From Macrostomum hystrix (lineage: Eukaryota; Platyhelminthes; Macrostomidae): a DNA stretch of 64,000 nt. Below, piece after piece: positions 32,695-42,873 of the stretch. A program made the translations under genes and the position numbers. Under the pieces are notes generated by a model. That model saw only the letters and a list, made by a program, of their open reading frames with translations, ran no database searches and was not told the origin of the DNA. The stretch spans positions 4,428,501-4,492,500 of the forward strand of contig CATNEN010000033.1 in the NCBI GenBank assembly GCA_950097015.1, written 5' to 3'. Numbering within the stretch: the stretch's first letter is position 1; every line of letters begins with the position of its first letter.

Positions 32695-33715
32695 GTCTTT
32701 ATGTCAATCTTATAAATATCTTTAATTATTTGCTTTATGTATTTCTTATCTCAATTCAAATTGGTAGCATTTAGGTATTCAAATATGGTAGCGTTATGTA
32801 TTCAATCTGGTAGCGTTTACAATATGGCCGGTATTTATCTTCTCTATTTGTTTACTTATAACTTTTTCTATATCAGTCTTTATTCGTCTTTATCCGTTTT
32901 TATCACTCTTCACTTACTCTTAAATTTCAGTCTTAAATTCAATCTTTAATTCAGTCTTTAATTCAGTCTTTTATTCAGTCTTCAGTTCAGTCTTCAGTTC
33001 AGTCTTTCAGTCTGTCTTGGGCTTTCCAGTGGATCTAGAGTTACAGCTATTCTCCACTCTGGTTACTTTTCTTTTGCAATGTCTCTTTCAAATAACTCTT
33101 TAACACGAACACTTATAAATTCAAGCTTTCTTTATCAGAATGTATGTGCAGACAAAACGTTTTTTTCTCCCTGATTCTGCTTGTGTATTTATAGCAAATT
33201 TCTTCCTCCTCACTTCATTATAACTTCTTAAATTTTATGCGCGGTGAATTTAAACAAAATCGGTGCATTAAAACAAAAGTTGGTGCATTTAAACAAAAAT
33301 ACTAATTTTCGCGGGAAAATATTTCTAGGAAACAAGGCCTATCTCATATATATACCATATATGAACTGAAAAGTCTACAGTTTTTTAAAGTCACAATTAA
33401 AATGCCTCTTAAGTTATGCCTCTTATGCCTCTTATTAAAACGCCTCACAACAAAAATTAGTGGCATAGCATGTCTATGTATATTATATTTAAGGAAGTGT
33501 TACATAGCATTTTTAAGCATTTTTGGTTTTTTATACATATTTGTCAATTGTTATAATTTATTTATTTGCAAAGTTTTCTTGAACTTAGCTCTGACTTAGC
33601 TTTTAGCTGGTAAATTTATATGGCTAGCAATGTAAAGTAGTTCAAACAATATATGTCCAGAGGTCAAGATATTCACAATATAACCAGACAAAGACTTAAG
33701 TGTAATTCTTGGATA
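32695..33715. other. AT-rich gene-free DNA
   Basis: Contains short direct repeats (TTTAATTCAGTCTT near 32945-33005; GGTGCATTTAAACAAAA near 33260-33300). No gene supported. Confidence 0.5.
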
Positions 33716-33723
33716 TGACAGAC

Positions 33724-34210
33724 GGTCCCAGGTCATTTCGGTGACAAGACATTTTGGTGACAGTCATTTCGGTGACAACTCAAGTCATTTCAGTGACACA
33801 ATTGGTCAGATTGGTGACAACTATTTTTGTACCTAAATATGCTAAAAAACTGCCTTCCATTTTAGCTATGCACACATATAAATAATTAATTAAATAATGC
33901 TATAAGTATTAATCAGAAGCTGCATTGCTCTGATTAAGTCTGGGTTTTACTTTAAATGAGTTAAATTATTAAATTATTTAATGAGTAGCCAATAGTTTCA
34001 ATAGTTATTTGTTCCTAATTAAATGTGTATAATAATCACTTTTCAAGTTTTGGATTGACAAGGCGAGTGCAGGCTTTAAGCAGCTACTGGATCGTGGAAG
34101 GCTGTTTTCTCAGCATATTTAGGTGCAAAAATAGTTGTCACCGAACTGACCAATTCTGTCACCGAAATGACTGTCACCGAAATGTCTTGTCACTGAAATG
34201 ACCTGGGACC
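33724..34210. mobile_element. MITE with ~120-bp inverted repeats and 8-bp target duplication
   Basis: The left end GGTCCCAGGTCATTTCGGTG (33724) and right end (…TGACCTGGGACC, 34210) are inverted repeats extending about 120 bp with few mismatches. The arms are themselves made of short repeats of TCATTTCGGTGACA. Perfect 8-bp direct repeats TGACAGAC flank the element at 33716-33723 and 34211-34218. Eight-base duplications are made by hAT, P and Merlin-type transposases. Non-coding interior of ~250 bp. Confidence 0.92.
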
Positions 34211-34218
34211 TGACAGAC

Positions 34219-34888
34219 TACATCATTTTTGCAAATGTATGGTCTCTTAATTTGTTAAACTTTTTGTAAGAAATTGGTTTCAGAGCTATTAGATAGTACT
34301 AGATTACATATTTTATCATAAAAGTATGTTTTTCATAGCATTTATAAAATTCTTAGTTTTTTTCATAAAGTTGTATCATCCATTTTTGATACCCAAGCCA
34401 AAGCTAGCTTTGTTAAGATTTTCATAATTTTATTTAGAACCTACTTCATATTTTTCTTTTTGGTTGTCCTGCCATAGCTATAGCTGTTTGTTGCCCACCT
34501 TACCACCTGTTTTGCACATCTTGCCAAAATTAGTTTGGAAGATGATATTTTCAATTTTATAGTTTAAAATTAAACTAATTGAACTTTTTAGTCCCTGTGA
34601 CATTGAACTAAAAAGCACATTCTACGTATGTGAAAGTCAAAGTAAATAAACATTTTGTTAACTTTGATTTTCAAATTAATTAGTAGGGCCTAATTGAACT
34701 TGAAACTTACCAGTAAATATATAGAAAATTATTTCACTTATTAATACAAGACACCTTGAATATTTTAACACTTTAGCAAGATGCACAACACATTGCATTG
34801 TATTATTTCAGTTTGAGTAAAATCAAAATTGCTAGCTAATAATTTATTACACCTTCCTGATTGGGCCTAATGTACTGTCAAGATCATA
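34219..34888. other. AT-rich gene-free DNA between two transposons
   Basis: No gene or structured element seen. Confidence 0.5.
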
Positions 34889-34896
34889 GCCACAGC

Positions 34897-37530
34897 TAGG
34901 GGTGTTTCAGGTTTCCATTTTTTCCGGGTTTGGGGTATTCCCCGAACCCAATACACTGACCCCAAACCCAGAACCCGACCCAAGCCCTTAACCCCGAACC
35001 CGGAACCCAACCCAGACTTAAAACCCGACCCGACCCTGAACTTTACCCGATTATCTCCTGGACTTGGAGTCATGGTTGAGGACAGTATGCTTGTCTTATA
35101 ATACCAGTATTCTGCCTTTTCCTCTTTCTACTTTTCAATTGTTAACTCTTCTCCCCACTATGACTACACTACTCAACTCCTCAGTTGTACTCTTCACTTC
35201 ACCCTCAGCTCCTCAAGGCCTCAGGCAGGTTTTATGTTAATAATTCATATTTAAGTTCCAGACATGTGAATGAATAAAAAACTGGAATAGAAGATGAAGA
35301 AGTTTTGAGTTATTATTATTAAAAAGTTGCTAATTTGCTACTGTTTCAGCAAAACAAAACAATTTTATTTTATTGCTTGTTTACGTTAACTTGTGAAATT
35401 GGGTGCATTAATTGAGAAAATGGTAAATGTGAGCAAATTAAAAATAGCACAACATCAAGCAATGAGCGCATTAGTTGAGATTGAGACAAGTGACTAATGT
35501 GGGGAAATGAGAGAAGGATCAAGCAATGCACATATTTAAAATAAAAGACAGTTTGCTGGGCAATCATTCCAGTTACTCATCACTCATCAGTAATCAGTCC
35601 AATTTGTGTGGAAGTCACCGGATGAGCGCCCATCCTGGATGATAGCTTTTATTGCAGCCTCGTCAAGCTTCTTCACAAATGCACTGGACAGTTCTTGAAC
35701 TCTATGCTTCATAGATCCCGTTGGTCCTGTGACAGCAGTAGCAGTACGAGTAGTAGAAGTGCTGGCAAAACTGCCTGTTATTTTCATTTGTATCATTGGT
35801 ATTGAAGGCTTGAAGACTGTTGAAGGTGTTGGAGAAGGTGTTGAAGACTGTTCATGTTCTTGTCTAGCTTCTGTTGCATTATTGCCTTCACAGGGCATGG
35901 AAGTAGAGTCAGTATTGACAATAAATAGCTTGTGTTGGCTTCGGAGATGGCTTAGCATTGACTTAGTAGATCCATCCTTTTGAAGCTTAATCAATGCATT
36001 GCATTCTTTGCAAATAGCATGCTATTTGTCATCAGTCTTTTTGAAATGATTCCAAACATTAGACTTCATGTCTAGATATTAAGATTATATTAAATTAAGA
36101 AAAATAAAGATTATACGAGGTATATAAAGTTGTATATAATTTAGCTCCATGCTTATGACTTTTGAAGAAGTAATAGTTTCAGGACTTTCTGTATCAAATC
36201 TTTATCAATAGTTTTGTCTAACTAATTGTCTATTCATTTTATTTTTTTGTTTACAGAAAATCTAAAAAACGTTGTAGCATACTATGAGTATCTGCATACA
36301 TTAAAGATGTCATAGTCTACTAAAATTGAAGGCTACATAAATTACTTAATTACTTCAATTACTTTTTTATTTGAAATTTTATACAAAACCATTTTTTGGA
36401 ACTACCAAACCACATTTATTACAGGAATTGAATTAGAAATAATAGGCTAGAGATTAATTTAACAGAGGCACATATTCACTAGCACCTATATATTAATTTA
36501 GAATATATAATTTATATTAAAAAAGAAATAACCTAATACAATTTATGAATTTATTTAAAATATTTAATTCACCTTAGCTTAGCATAAAAAGGTCAATAAG
36601 ATATTGCCTCCTAAAAATAATATGCAAGACAATCACAAAGTAGTATCATATTGTATTTATTTATATGTAGCTAGCAATGCCTAAAAGTTGAACTTAGATA
36701 TATAAATAAATTGCTAGAACTTATATAATCAACTGCTTACTTTTAGATGCTTATGATTTTGATAGACTTTGATTGATTTGATAGATTATGATACACAGTC
36801 AGGTAGACTCTGACCTATCTGACTGTGTTCATATTTATCTGCTCTTATAGTCTCAGACATGCTGCTAGTCAGTAGTCAGCAACAGTGTAGCCCTAGCCCC
36901 TAATACATAAATTATAAGCTAAGGCTAAAAGCAGGGCTAAGGCTAGAGCTAATATGCTAGAAAAATAAACCGCTAAAAACTTTAATGAATGGATGACAGT
37001 AAACGAACCTGCTATATAGAGAATAGATAATCATTAATATGATTTGCTCTGTTTAGTAAAGGTCTACAAGTTCTCTGTTAGCCTGGATGTGGGATTACCT
37101 ACTTAACTAGCTGGCTAGGTCAAAATAAAACATAATTAAAGACATAAGACATAATGCAGTTTAGACTTTAGATATATAGATAATTCCTTTCACTATGGAA
37201 TATTATAATGCAGGGCCGAAAATTCGTAGAATGATATATTTACATTAGAATGATTACTGGATCACGACTATTAAGTCCTTCCTTAGTGCAGTGCATTATG
37301 CGTACGCCAGTTTAGTTCACGAGGTAATTTTTTTGAATTGGCGCGATTCTGAAAGACGCTTTATCACATAATAAGGCAATACTAATTAAGTAAAACTGAA
37401 ATAAAATTAAAAAATCCGGAAACCCCGAATCCGGTGCCAAAACCCGACCTGGACACCTACCCCCGAACCCCGAACCCAGTACCAAAACCCGACCGAAACC
37501 CGACCCGACCCCGAACCCCAAACACCCCTA
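34897..37530 (-). mobile_element. Degenerate hAT transposon
   Basis: The ends are inverted repeats starting TAGGGGTGTTT (34897 inward; right end ...AAACACCCCTA at 37530), flanked by a perfect 8-bp target duplication GCCACAGC at 34889-34896 and 37531-37538. Both subterminal regions (34905-35050 and 37415-37525) are dense in short CCGAACCC/CCCGACC repeats in inverted orientation. Inside on the minus strand is a BED-finger coding remnant. TAGGGG-type ends, 8-bp duplication and a BED finger together identify the hAT superfamily. At 2634 bp it is near full length for a hAT element, but no transposase catalytic/dimerisation domain is readable. Confidence 0.93.
35587..36069 (-). pseudogene. hAT transposase N-terminal fragment (BED zinc finger), broken
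   Basis: Reading from 36069 down: MKSNVWNHFKKTDDK, a TAG stop at 36024-36022, then HAICKECNALI and KLQKDGSTKSMLSHLRSQHK. This is the BED-finger pattern (aromatic, then C-x2-C, then H-x4/5-H), which binds the transposon ends in hAT proteins. After a Ser/Thr-rich linker the frame reads LDEAAIKAIIQDGRSSGDFH, like the start of the hAT core, and then stops at 35589-35587. The RNase-H-like catalytic core is missing. Either a pseudogene or an exon series now beyond recognition. Confidence 0.85.
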
Positions 37531-37710
37531 GCCACAGCTAGCTATTGTACAGCACATTTAAAGGCCACACATAAACATCAAATAAATCCGTAGCTAGTGC
37601 TTGTGCCCATTTAGCAACTTGGTGAATCCAAGCAATGCAGCAGTTGTGCGTCTTTCTAAATGACGAAAATTTTCTAGTGGAAATTTAGAGTTTTAGTGGA
37701 AATCAATATT

Positions 37711-37735
37711 CTAACCACTAGGCCGCACAGCCCTA
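37711..37735 (-). other. tRNA 5'-half fragment
   Basis: On the minus strand, GGGCTGTGCGGCCTAGTGGT followed by TAGA resembles a tRNA acceptor strand plus A box. No B box follows in range. Likely a remnant of a tRNA-derived SINE. Confidence 0.4.
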
Positions 37736-37828
37736 GCTATAATTCTAAAATTAGCTATAAATTGCCTGACTTCTCTATTCACTGCTGAGCTCTTGACCTC
37801 CCGCCTCCTCAGTTATTCAGAGCCGGCC

Positions 37829-39700
37829 ATGACACCCGACGACTGGGTCTATGCCAGCCTGCTGCTCATCTCGCTGGTCGTTGGGCCGCTGTTCTCAGGC
37901 GGAAGTCTCCGTGCCATTCCATTTCTGCGAGCCTCCGCTGCTGGCCCGCTTGTGTCCGCCTTTGGCTTTCTGCTGTGCACCGTTGTCTGCGGCTCCTTCA
38001 TGTGGCACTCGGCTCTGGTGGCCGCGGTGTCCGCCGCCATCTGCACACTCGGGCCGCGCGGCCGAGTTCATGCCATCTGCGCCGGCTGGTGCTTCGGCTA
38101 CCTGGCCTTCTTCCGCACCGCCCACCTGCTGGGCTTCGCCAAGCCTTCGCCGCATAGCAACGCTGTCCAGCTGCTGATGACGCTCAGGATGACCGGCCTG
38201 GCCTTCGAACTGGTCGACACCCGCCGGCTGGAGCGCAGGCTGCGCGACTGCACCGACGAGGCCGAACGGAAAAGCCTGGACTTGCAGCTCCGGTTTACCG
38301 GCGTGGCGCCAACCTTCTGGCAGGTGCGACTATTCTCTGTTTCTCTCCTCGCTCTGCCTCACCTGTCCGCTTCACCCTGCCTCACCTGTCCGCTTCAACC
38401 CTGCCTCACCTGTCCGCTTCAACCCTGCCTCACCTGTCCGCTTCAACCCTGCCTCACCTGTCCGCTTCTCAGTGCTCAATTATCGCATCCGCTCCGCGCC
38501 CTGACCTTCCAGATCCTGCAGTATGCGTACGCCTATCCCGGCGTTCTCACCGGGCCCTACTATCGATTTCGAACATATCGCGATCTCGTAGTCCGTCTGG
38601 AAGCTCCGCAGCTGCAGCCGCCACCGCCGGCTGGCGACACGCTTTGGAAACGCCTGGCATACGCGCCCCTGTATGGCCTGGGCTACCTGGTGCTGTCCCA
38701 GTGGTACTACATTGACTACGCCAGGACTGACGAGCTGCTGGTGGAATCCAGCTTGGCTTATCGCATCTACTTCATGTTCGCCATGTTTACAACATTCCGC
38801 TGCCGGATGTACTTTGCCTGGGTTGTGTCAGAGTGCGTCTGCATGGCCATCGGCCTGGGCGGCTATCCGGCCGCTTCCGAGCCCCGCTGCGGCGAGGTCA
38901 GTTATCTGGACAATGGTCCGATGTGTGCTTTCATATGTGGGATCCCATCTGTGGGATTCCATATGTGGGATTCCATCTGTGGGATTCCATTTGTGTGATT
39001 TCTTTTTTGGGCTTCCGTATGTGGGATTTCTTACGTGAGATTCCTTTTAGGAGATTCCTTTCATGGAATCCCCTTTCTCGTCCTCCATATCGTGCTGGCT
39101 GTAGTCTTCGTACTCGCATCCTCCGCCCACCAGGGCCCCACCCGGCTGGAAGCGCTGAGCCTGCCGCAGTCCGCCGAGCGTCCGCAATTAGTTGACGGAG
39201 GCGGCGATTTGAATCACGGCCAGACCAGCTACGAGTGCGTGCACAACATCGACGAGGCCGGCTGCGAGTTCGCGCCCACGGTGCAGGCCGGCATGAAGGC
39301 CTGGAACCGGAGCGTGCAGCACTGGCTAGCCGCCTTTGTCTACCGCCGGGTGCCCGGCCGCGCCCTCCGCCTGCCCGTCACCATGGCCGTCTCAGCCTAC
39401 TGGCACGGCGTTCACGGCGGCTACTTTCTGTCCTTCCTGACCATTCCGCTGGCTCGCTACGCCGAAGACGCGCTGGACCGGCTGCTCAGGCGGAGCCGAC
39501 TGCCGCCCTCCGTCTCTTATTGGCTGCGCTGGTTCTTCAAGATGCGCGTCTTTGACTACACCTGCATGGGCTTCCTGCTGCTTGGCGCCGGCGACACCAT
39601 GCGCTTCTGGGCCGCCACCGGCTTCTGCGTGCACGCGGCCAGCTGCCTGCTGCTGGCAGCCGACTGGGCAGTCGCCAGGCTGACGGCGGGGCGCGTTTAA
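37829..39700 (+). CDS. MBOAT7: Lysophosphatidylinositol acyltransferase, MBOAT family (MBOAT7-like)
   Basis: Exons 37829-38323, 38513-38896 and 39134-39700, 481 residues (human MBOAT7 472). It starts MTPDDWVYASLLLIS, which matches the MBOAT7 start (MSPEEW). Family stretches: FRTAHLLGFAKPSPHSNAVQ, GVLTGPYYRFRTYRDL, FAMFTTFRCRMYFAWVVSEC, CVHNIDEAGCEF, AWNRSVQHWLAAFVYR, SAYWHGVHGGYFLSFLTIPL and FFKMRVFDYTCMGF. The putative catalytic Asn (AWNRSVQHW) and invariant His (AYWHGVH) are both present. It is a multi-pass membrane enzyme that puts arachidonoyl-type acyl groups on lysophosphatidylinositol. Splice sites CAG|GTGCGA, TTCCAG|ATC, GAG|GTCAGT and CACCAG|GGC all fall between codons. The first intron is 189 bp, divisible by three and free of stops; see findings. 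ATG 37829 follows a TTATTCAG acceptor-like site. Confidence 0.93.
38360..38468 (+). repeat. 24-bp minisatellite in MBOAT7 intron 1
   Basis: Four to five copies of a 24-bp unit (CTTCAACCCTGCCTCACCTG plus TCCG) within the 189-bp intron. Translated in the flanking frame it gives CLTCPLQP repeats. Confidence 0.9.
38934..39068 (+). repeat. 15-bp minisatellite in MBOAT7 intron 2
   Basis: Repeats around GTGGGATTCCATCTG, getting weaker to the right (GTGAGATTCCTTTTAG). Fills the middle of intron 38897-39133. Confidence 0.85.
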
Positions 39701-39934
39701 TTGGGTCACAAGATGCACTATTGTTGCTAGCGTAGATACGAATTGAAATATTCCAGTTTGTACTGGTACATAGATTTAGCCTTATTGTTTCTTGTTTTAG
39801 GTTTTTAATCGGGAAATTTCTAATATCGTGACCCGCACTGGTTTATGTCTTAAGTTTTTCATGCGATGATTGTAGCTCGGGCAGTTGCTACCTTTTGTCT
39901 TACCGGGTCGCGGTACACTCCATCTCGTTTTCTT

Positions 39935-40252
39935 ATTGGATCACGTGACACTCCACTTCCTTGTCTTATCGGGTCACGTGACACTTCATCTCCTTCTCTT
40001 ATCGGGTCTTGTGACACTCCACTTCCTTGTCTTATCGGGTCACGTGAAACTTCATCTCCTTCTCTTATCGGGTCACGTGACACTCCACTTCCTTGTCTTA
40101 TCGGGTCACGTGACACTTCATCTCCTTCTCTTATCGGGTCTTGTGACACTCCACTTCCTTGTCTTATCGGGTCACGTGACACTTCATCTCCTTCTCTTAT
40201 CGGGTCTTGTGACACTCCACTTCCTTGTCTTATCGGGTCACGTGACACAGTA
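39935..40252 (+). repeat. 33-bp minisatellite carrying GTCACGTGAC E-boxes
   Basis: About ten copies of a 33-bp unit: CTTATCGGGTCACGTGACAC followed alternately by TCCACTTCCTTGT or TTCATCTCCTTCT, so the true period is 66 bp. The palindrome GTCACGTGAC is intact at about 39973, 40072, 40104, 40171 and 40237. Others are altered by a base or two: ATCACGTGAC at ~39940, GTCACGTGAA at 40039, and GTCTTGTGAC in three units. Another single GTCACGTGAC lies outside the array near 40309. It is 235 bp past the MBOAT7 stop. Confidence 0.95.
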
Positions 40253-40319
40253 AACAGAACTGCTTTGATTTCTTATCTTGCCGTGTCGCAATCGTTCACC
40301 GTCTTTTTGGTCACGTGAC

Positions 40320-41808
40320 GTTGCTGCTCGTGCAGTTTCTGACTGTCTTGTGTAATTATCAGCCAAAATGTTACCACAGTTATGTCGGTCTAGTCATAAT
40401 TAAGTAGGCAAATTGTCTTCGCTTTGTACTTTGTGCTAGGCATTAATATAAGTTCTTAAAACCCATTGTATACGTTATTTTCTATGTTCGGATGCTCGCC
40501 AGTTTGTAGAAACCATAAGGCTTGTTTTTAGTTGCTTGAGCTGGTGCATTTTCAATGCCATTTTCCTACTTACAAATCCCGGAGTGAGCAGGCTGAGTTT
40601 TGTTTCCCAGGCATTGTGCAATTTTATTTGTTTAGTGCCATTTTCTGTGACACATCTTAACTGGAATTTGTTCGATCTTGCTATAAATCCTACTGAAAGT
40701 AGTCTGCTAGATTTTTGTATGCAAAATTAAAGCACCAGTTTATAGTAGATTTGTTATACCGCTGCACAACAGCCATAATTTATTATTCTGAAGTGAAATC
40801 ACTCGGGTGAGCAGTTTTTATGTCATTTACTTATGCTTGAAGCACAGTGCTTAGAACTTCAGACTTCTAGCTGGTAGATCAGGAGTTCGAATCTCAGCCT
40901 AAAGGAAGCAATTCGATTACTTCGAGCTATTCGAGCCTTTGGAAACGCGCGCAATGGCTGAGCCGCTCGCAGTGCATCGTGCTCAACTGGACTCTGTAAT
41001 TTCTGTCCCGATATGTATAGAAAAATGTGAAAATCAACACACTTGAAATCTTCTGAGCCTTCTCTCAGAGTCGCGAGCAATCCGAGAAGACAGTTTTGGC
41101 TGAATAATTGCACTGAGTTTGAGCACTGCCACCCCCCTAGAAACGGACAGGGAGCTCAATCAGGGAGACAGACTACCCCCTATCCCAGTGGCATGCGCTG
41201 GGATCGCGTTGCCCCAAACTGAGACACGAGCCAAAGATAGTTTTCCTGCCCCGGGGACGGAGGACGTCACGCTGAGGAGCGCGATATCCTCTTCGGCGGA
41301 AGGACGCGTCTCACGAGAGGCATATCGAATTCCGTTGCCAGCGAGTTCTTGGGATAATTATAAAAATGACCTACTGAAGCAGCAGAGCATTACTTTCCTG
41401 TTCTGGCGAGAATGATGAATGATCTTTGATTGCGCGCTTTGTTCGCTTCGCTGGCCCAGTGCGGGACCGCCAGACCCGATCCCAGATTTTGTTTACATTG
41501 ACACTGACTGACAGGTGGCGCGGTTTTAAAACTGAATTTTCGACTCGTCCACCCATCGCTTGGCCTGGCCGACTATCTGCTGGGTTGTGAAAGCAATCGT
41601 CCCCAACTGCTAAGCCGATGTTTATCGCAGAATCCTACTATAAAGTCAGTTCTTGTCTTTTCTCAGACCCATCCACTGTCATTGGTTGGCACTGGCCAAT
41701 CCCGACAAGCCGTGTGCGGGTTGTTGTCCTCTTCTTATTTTAAGCCAAGAGAGGCGGGCTCAGCAGCGATCGGCACACTGAGCAGTTCAGCCAGTAGATT
41801 TCCTAGAA
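40320..41808. other. Gap between MBOAT7 and the SSUH2-like gene
   Basis: No gene supported. Contains a tRNA-like stretch (listed separately). The GC rise from ~41120 onward may mark the promoter and 5' region of the SSUH2-like gene. Confidence 0.45.
40834..40905 (+). other. tRNA-like pseudogene
   Basis: AGCACAGTGCTTAGA resembles an A box. TAGAA/TTCTA can form an anticodon stem, but with an 8-base loop. GAGTTCGAATCTC is a B box with a short T stem. Acceptor strands do not pair. A tRNA pseudogene or SINE head, not a working tRNA. Confidence 0.45.
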
Positions 41809-42873
41809 ATGAAGACGGACTCAGACGCGGACGGGGAGGAGGATCTGTCCGGCTGGCCGCTGACAGAGTCGGACGCGCTCGCCCTGCTGGACAGGCGTCG
41901 CCGGCTCTGCCTCTACTGCTGCCGCTGCTGCCTACCAGCTGGCAATGCCGCTGGCGGAGCGTCGGGTCGGGAGGCTGTCCGCCTTGTCCACGGCGAGGCC
42001 TTCGTCTGCACCCTGGCCAGCTGGTTCGAGAGGCACTCGGTGCAGGAGCGCCTCCTTCCCTGCCCGGAGGAGCCGGACAGCGACGAGGAGAACAACTGCC
42101 ACGGCGGCGACGATCGGCGAACACGGCGATGCCCGCGCCGAACAATAGACGATCGGCAACACCTGGCCAGCACCTGGGAAGCGAAGCGGCCGATTCCAGC
42201 CGCTTTCACCGATGCCGAGGCGGCCGTGCCGCTGCCTGGCCGCGCCAGCCGACAGACCGTCTGTCCGGGCTGTCACGGCGTCGGCTACGCCGGCTGCCGA
42301 CGATGCCGCCGCAAGGGTAACGTGACCTGCCCCGGATGCCATGGCGGCGGCGGTGGCGGCGAAGGCGGCGGCGACTCGCATCGCTGCTTTGTCTGCGCGG
42401 GCCGTGGCAGCGTCCGGTGTCCGGCCTGCTCCGGTCGAGTGTCCGGCGTCGAATGCGGCAGGTGCGCCGGGACCGGCAGGCTGGCGGCCAGACGCTGGCT
42501 GCAGGCCAACTGGACGGTAACCATTGACAGCGCCCTGCTGAGCGCCGCCGACTTGCCCGCCGGCCTCCTGGCCGAGGCGGAGGGCCGGCCCGTCTACCGC
42601 CAAGTGGCGCCTCGGGTGGCCCTGAGCGAGGCGAGGTTTCCGCTGGGCCTGGTGCTGGCCGCGGAGGTCCTGGCCAATCGACACTCGGCGGTGGCCGCTG
42701 CCGACGTCGACAACTGCCGGCTGCTGCTGCAGCGCCTGACAGTCTGGCTGGTGCCAGTGTGCGCATGCGAGTTCCGCTGCGGCCAGCGCCTCTTTGTCTA
42801 TGGCCAGGACCGCCGCCAGCACTGGGAGAAGCGCCGAGAGCGGCAGCGGGCCTCCGCCTGCGTCCTCCTGTGA
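41809..42873 (+). CDS. SSUH2-like protein with DnaJ-type Cys-rich region and C-terminal CaaX box
   Basis: Single exon, 354 residues, ATG 41809 to TGA 42871-42873. Residues ~149-225 hold a run of CxxCxGxG-like motifs (CPGCHGVG, CRRCRRKG, CPGCHG, CFVCAGRG, CPACSG, CGRCAGTG) as in the zinc-binding region of DnaJ proteins, but no J domain is present. The layout with a following W-x-V-x-I strand (ANWTVTID), then LLAEAEGRPVYRQVAPRV, fits the SSUH2 family (human SSUH2, nematode SSU-2). A Gly run interrupts the second motif. A short CLYCCRCC cluster lies at residues 34-41. The protein ends CVLL, a CaaX box with Leu last, which predicts geranylgeranylation and membrane attachment. The function of this family is poorly known; it has been linked to tooth development in humans. 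Confidence 0.78.
   Translation: MKTDSDADGEEDLSGWPLTESDALALLDRRRRLCLYCCRCCLPAGNAAGGASGREAVRLVHGEAFVCTLASWFERHSVQERLLPCPEEPDSDEENNCHGGDDRRTRRCPRRTIDDRQHLASTWEAKRPIPAAFTDAEAAVPLPGRASRQTVCPGCHGVGYAGCRRCRRKGNVTCPGCHGGGGGGEGGGDSHRCFVCAGRGSVRCPACSGRVSGVECGRCAGTGRLAARRWLQANWTVTIDSALLSAADLPAGLLAEAEGRPVYRQVAPRVALSEARFPLGLVLAAEVLANRHSAVAAADVDNCRLLLQRLTVWLVPVCACEFRCGQRLFVYGQDRRQHWEKRRERQRASACVLL

Noticed and set aside
41119-41415. 98-residue frame upstream of the SSUH2-like gene
   Set aside because: No domain, and codon use is not like the neighbouring exons; more likely promoter or 5' sequence.
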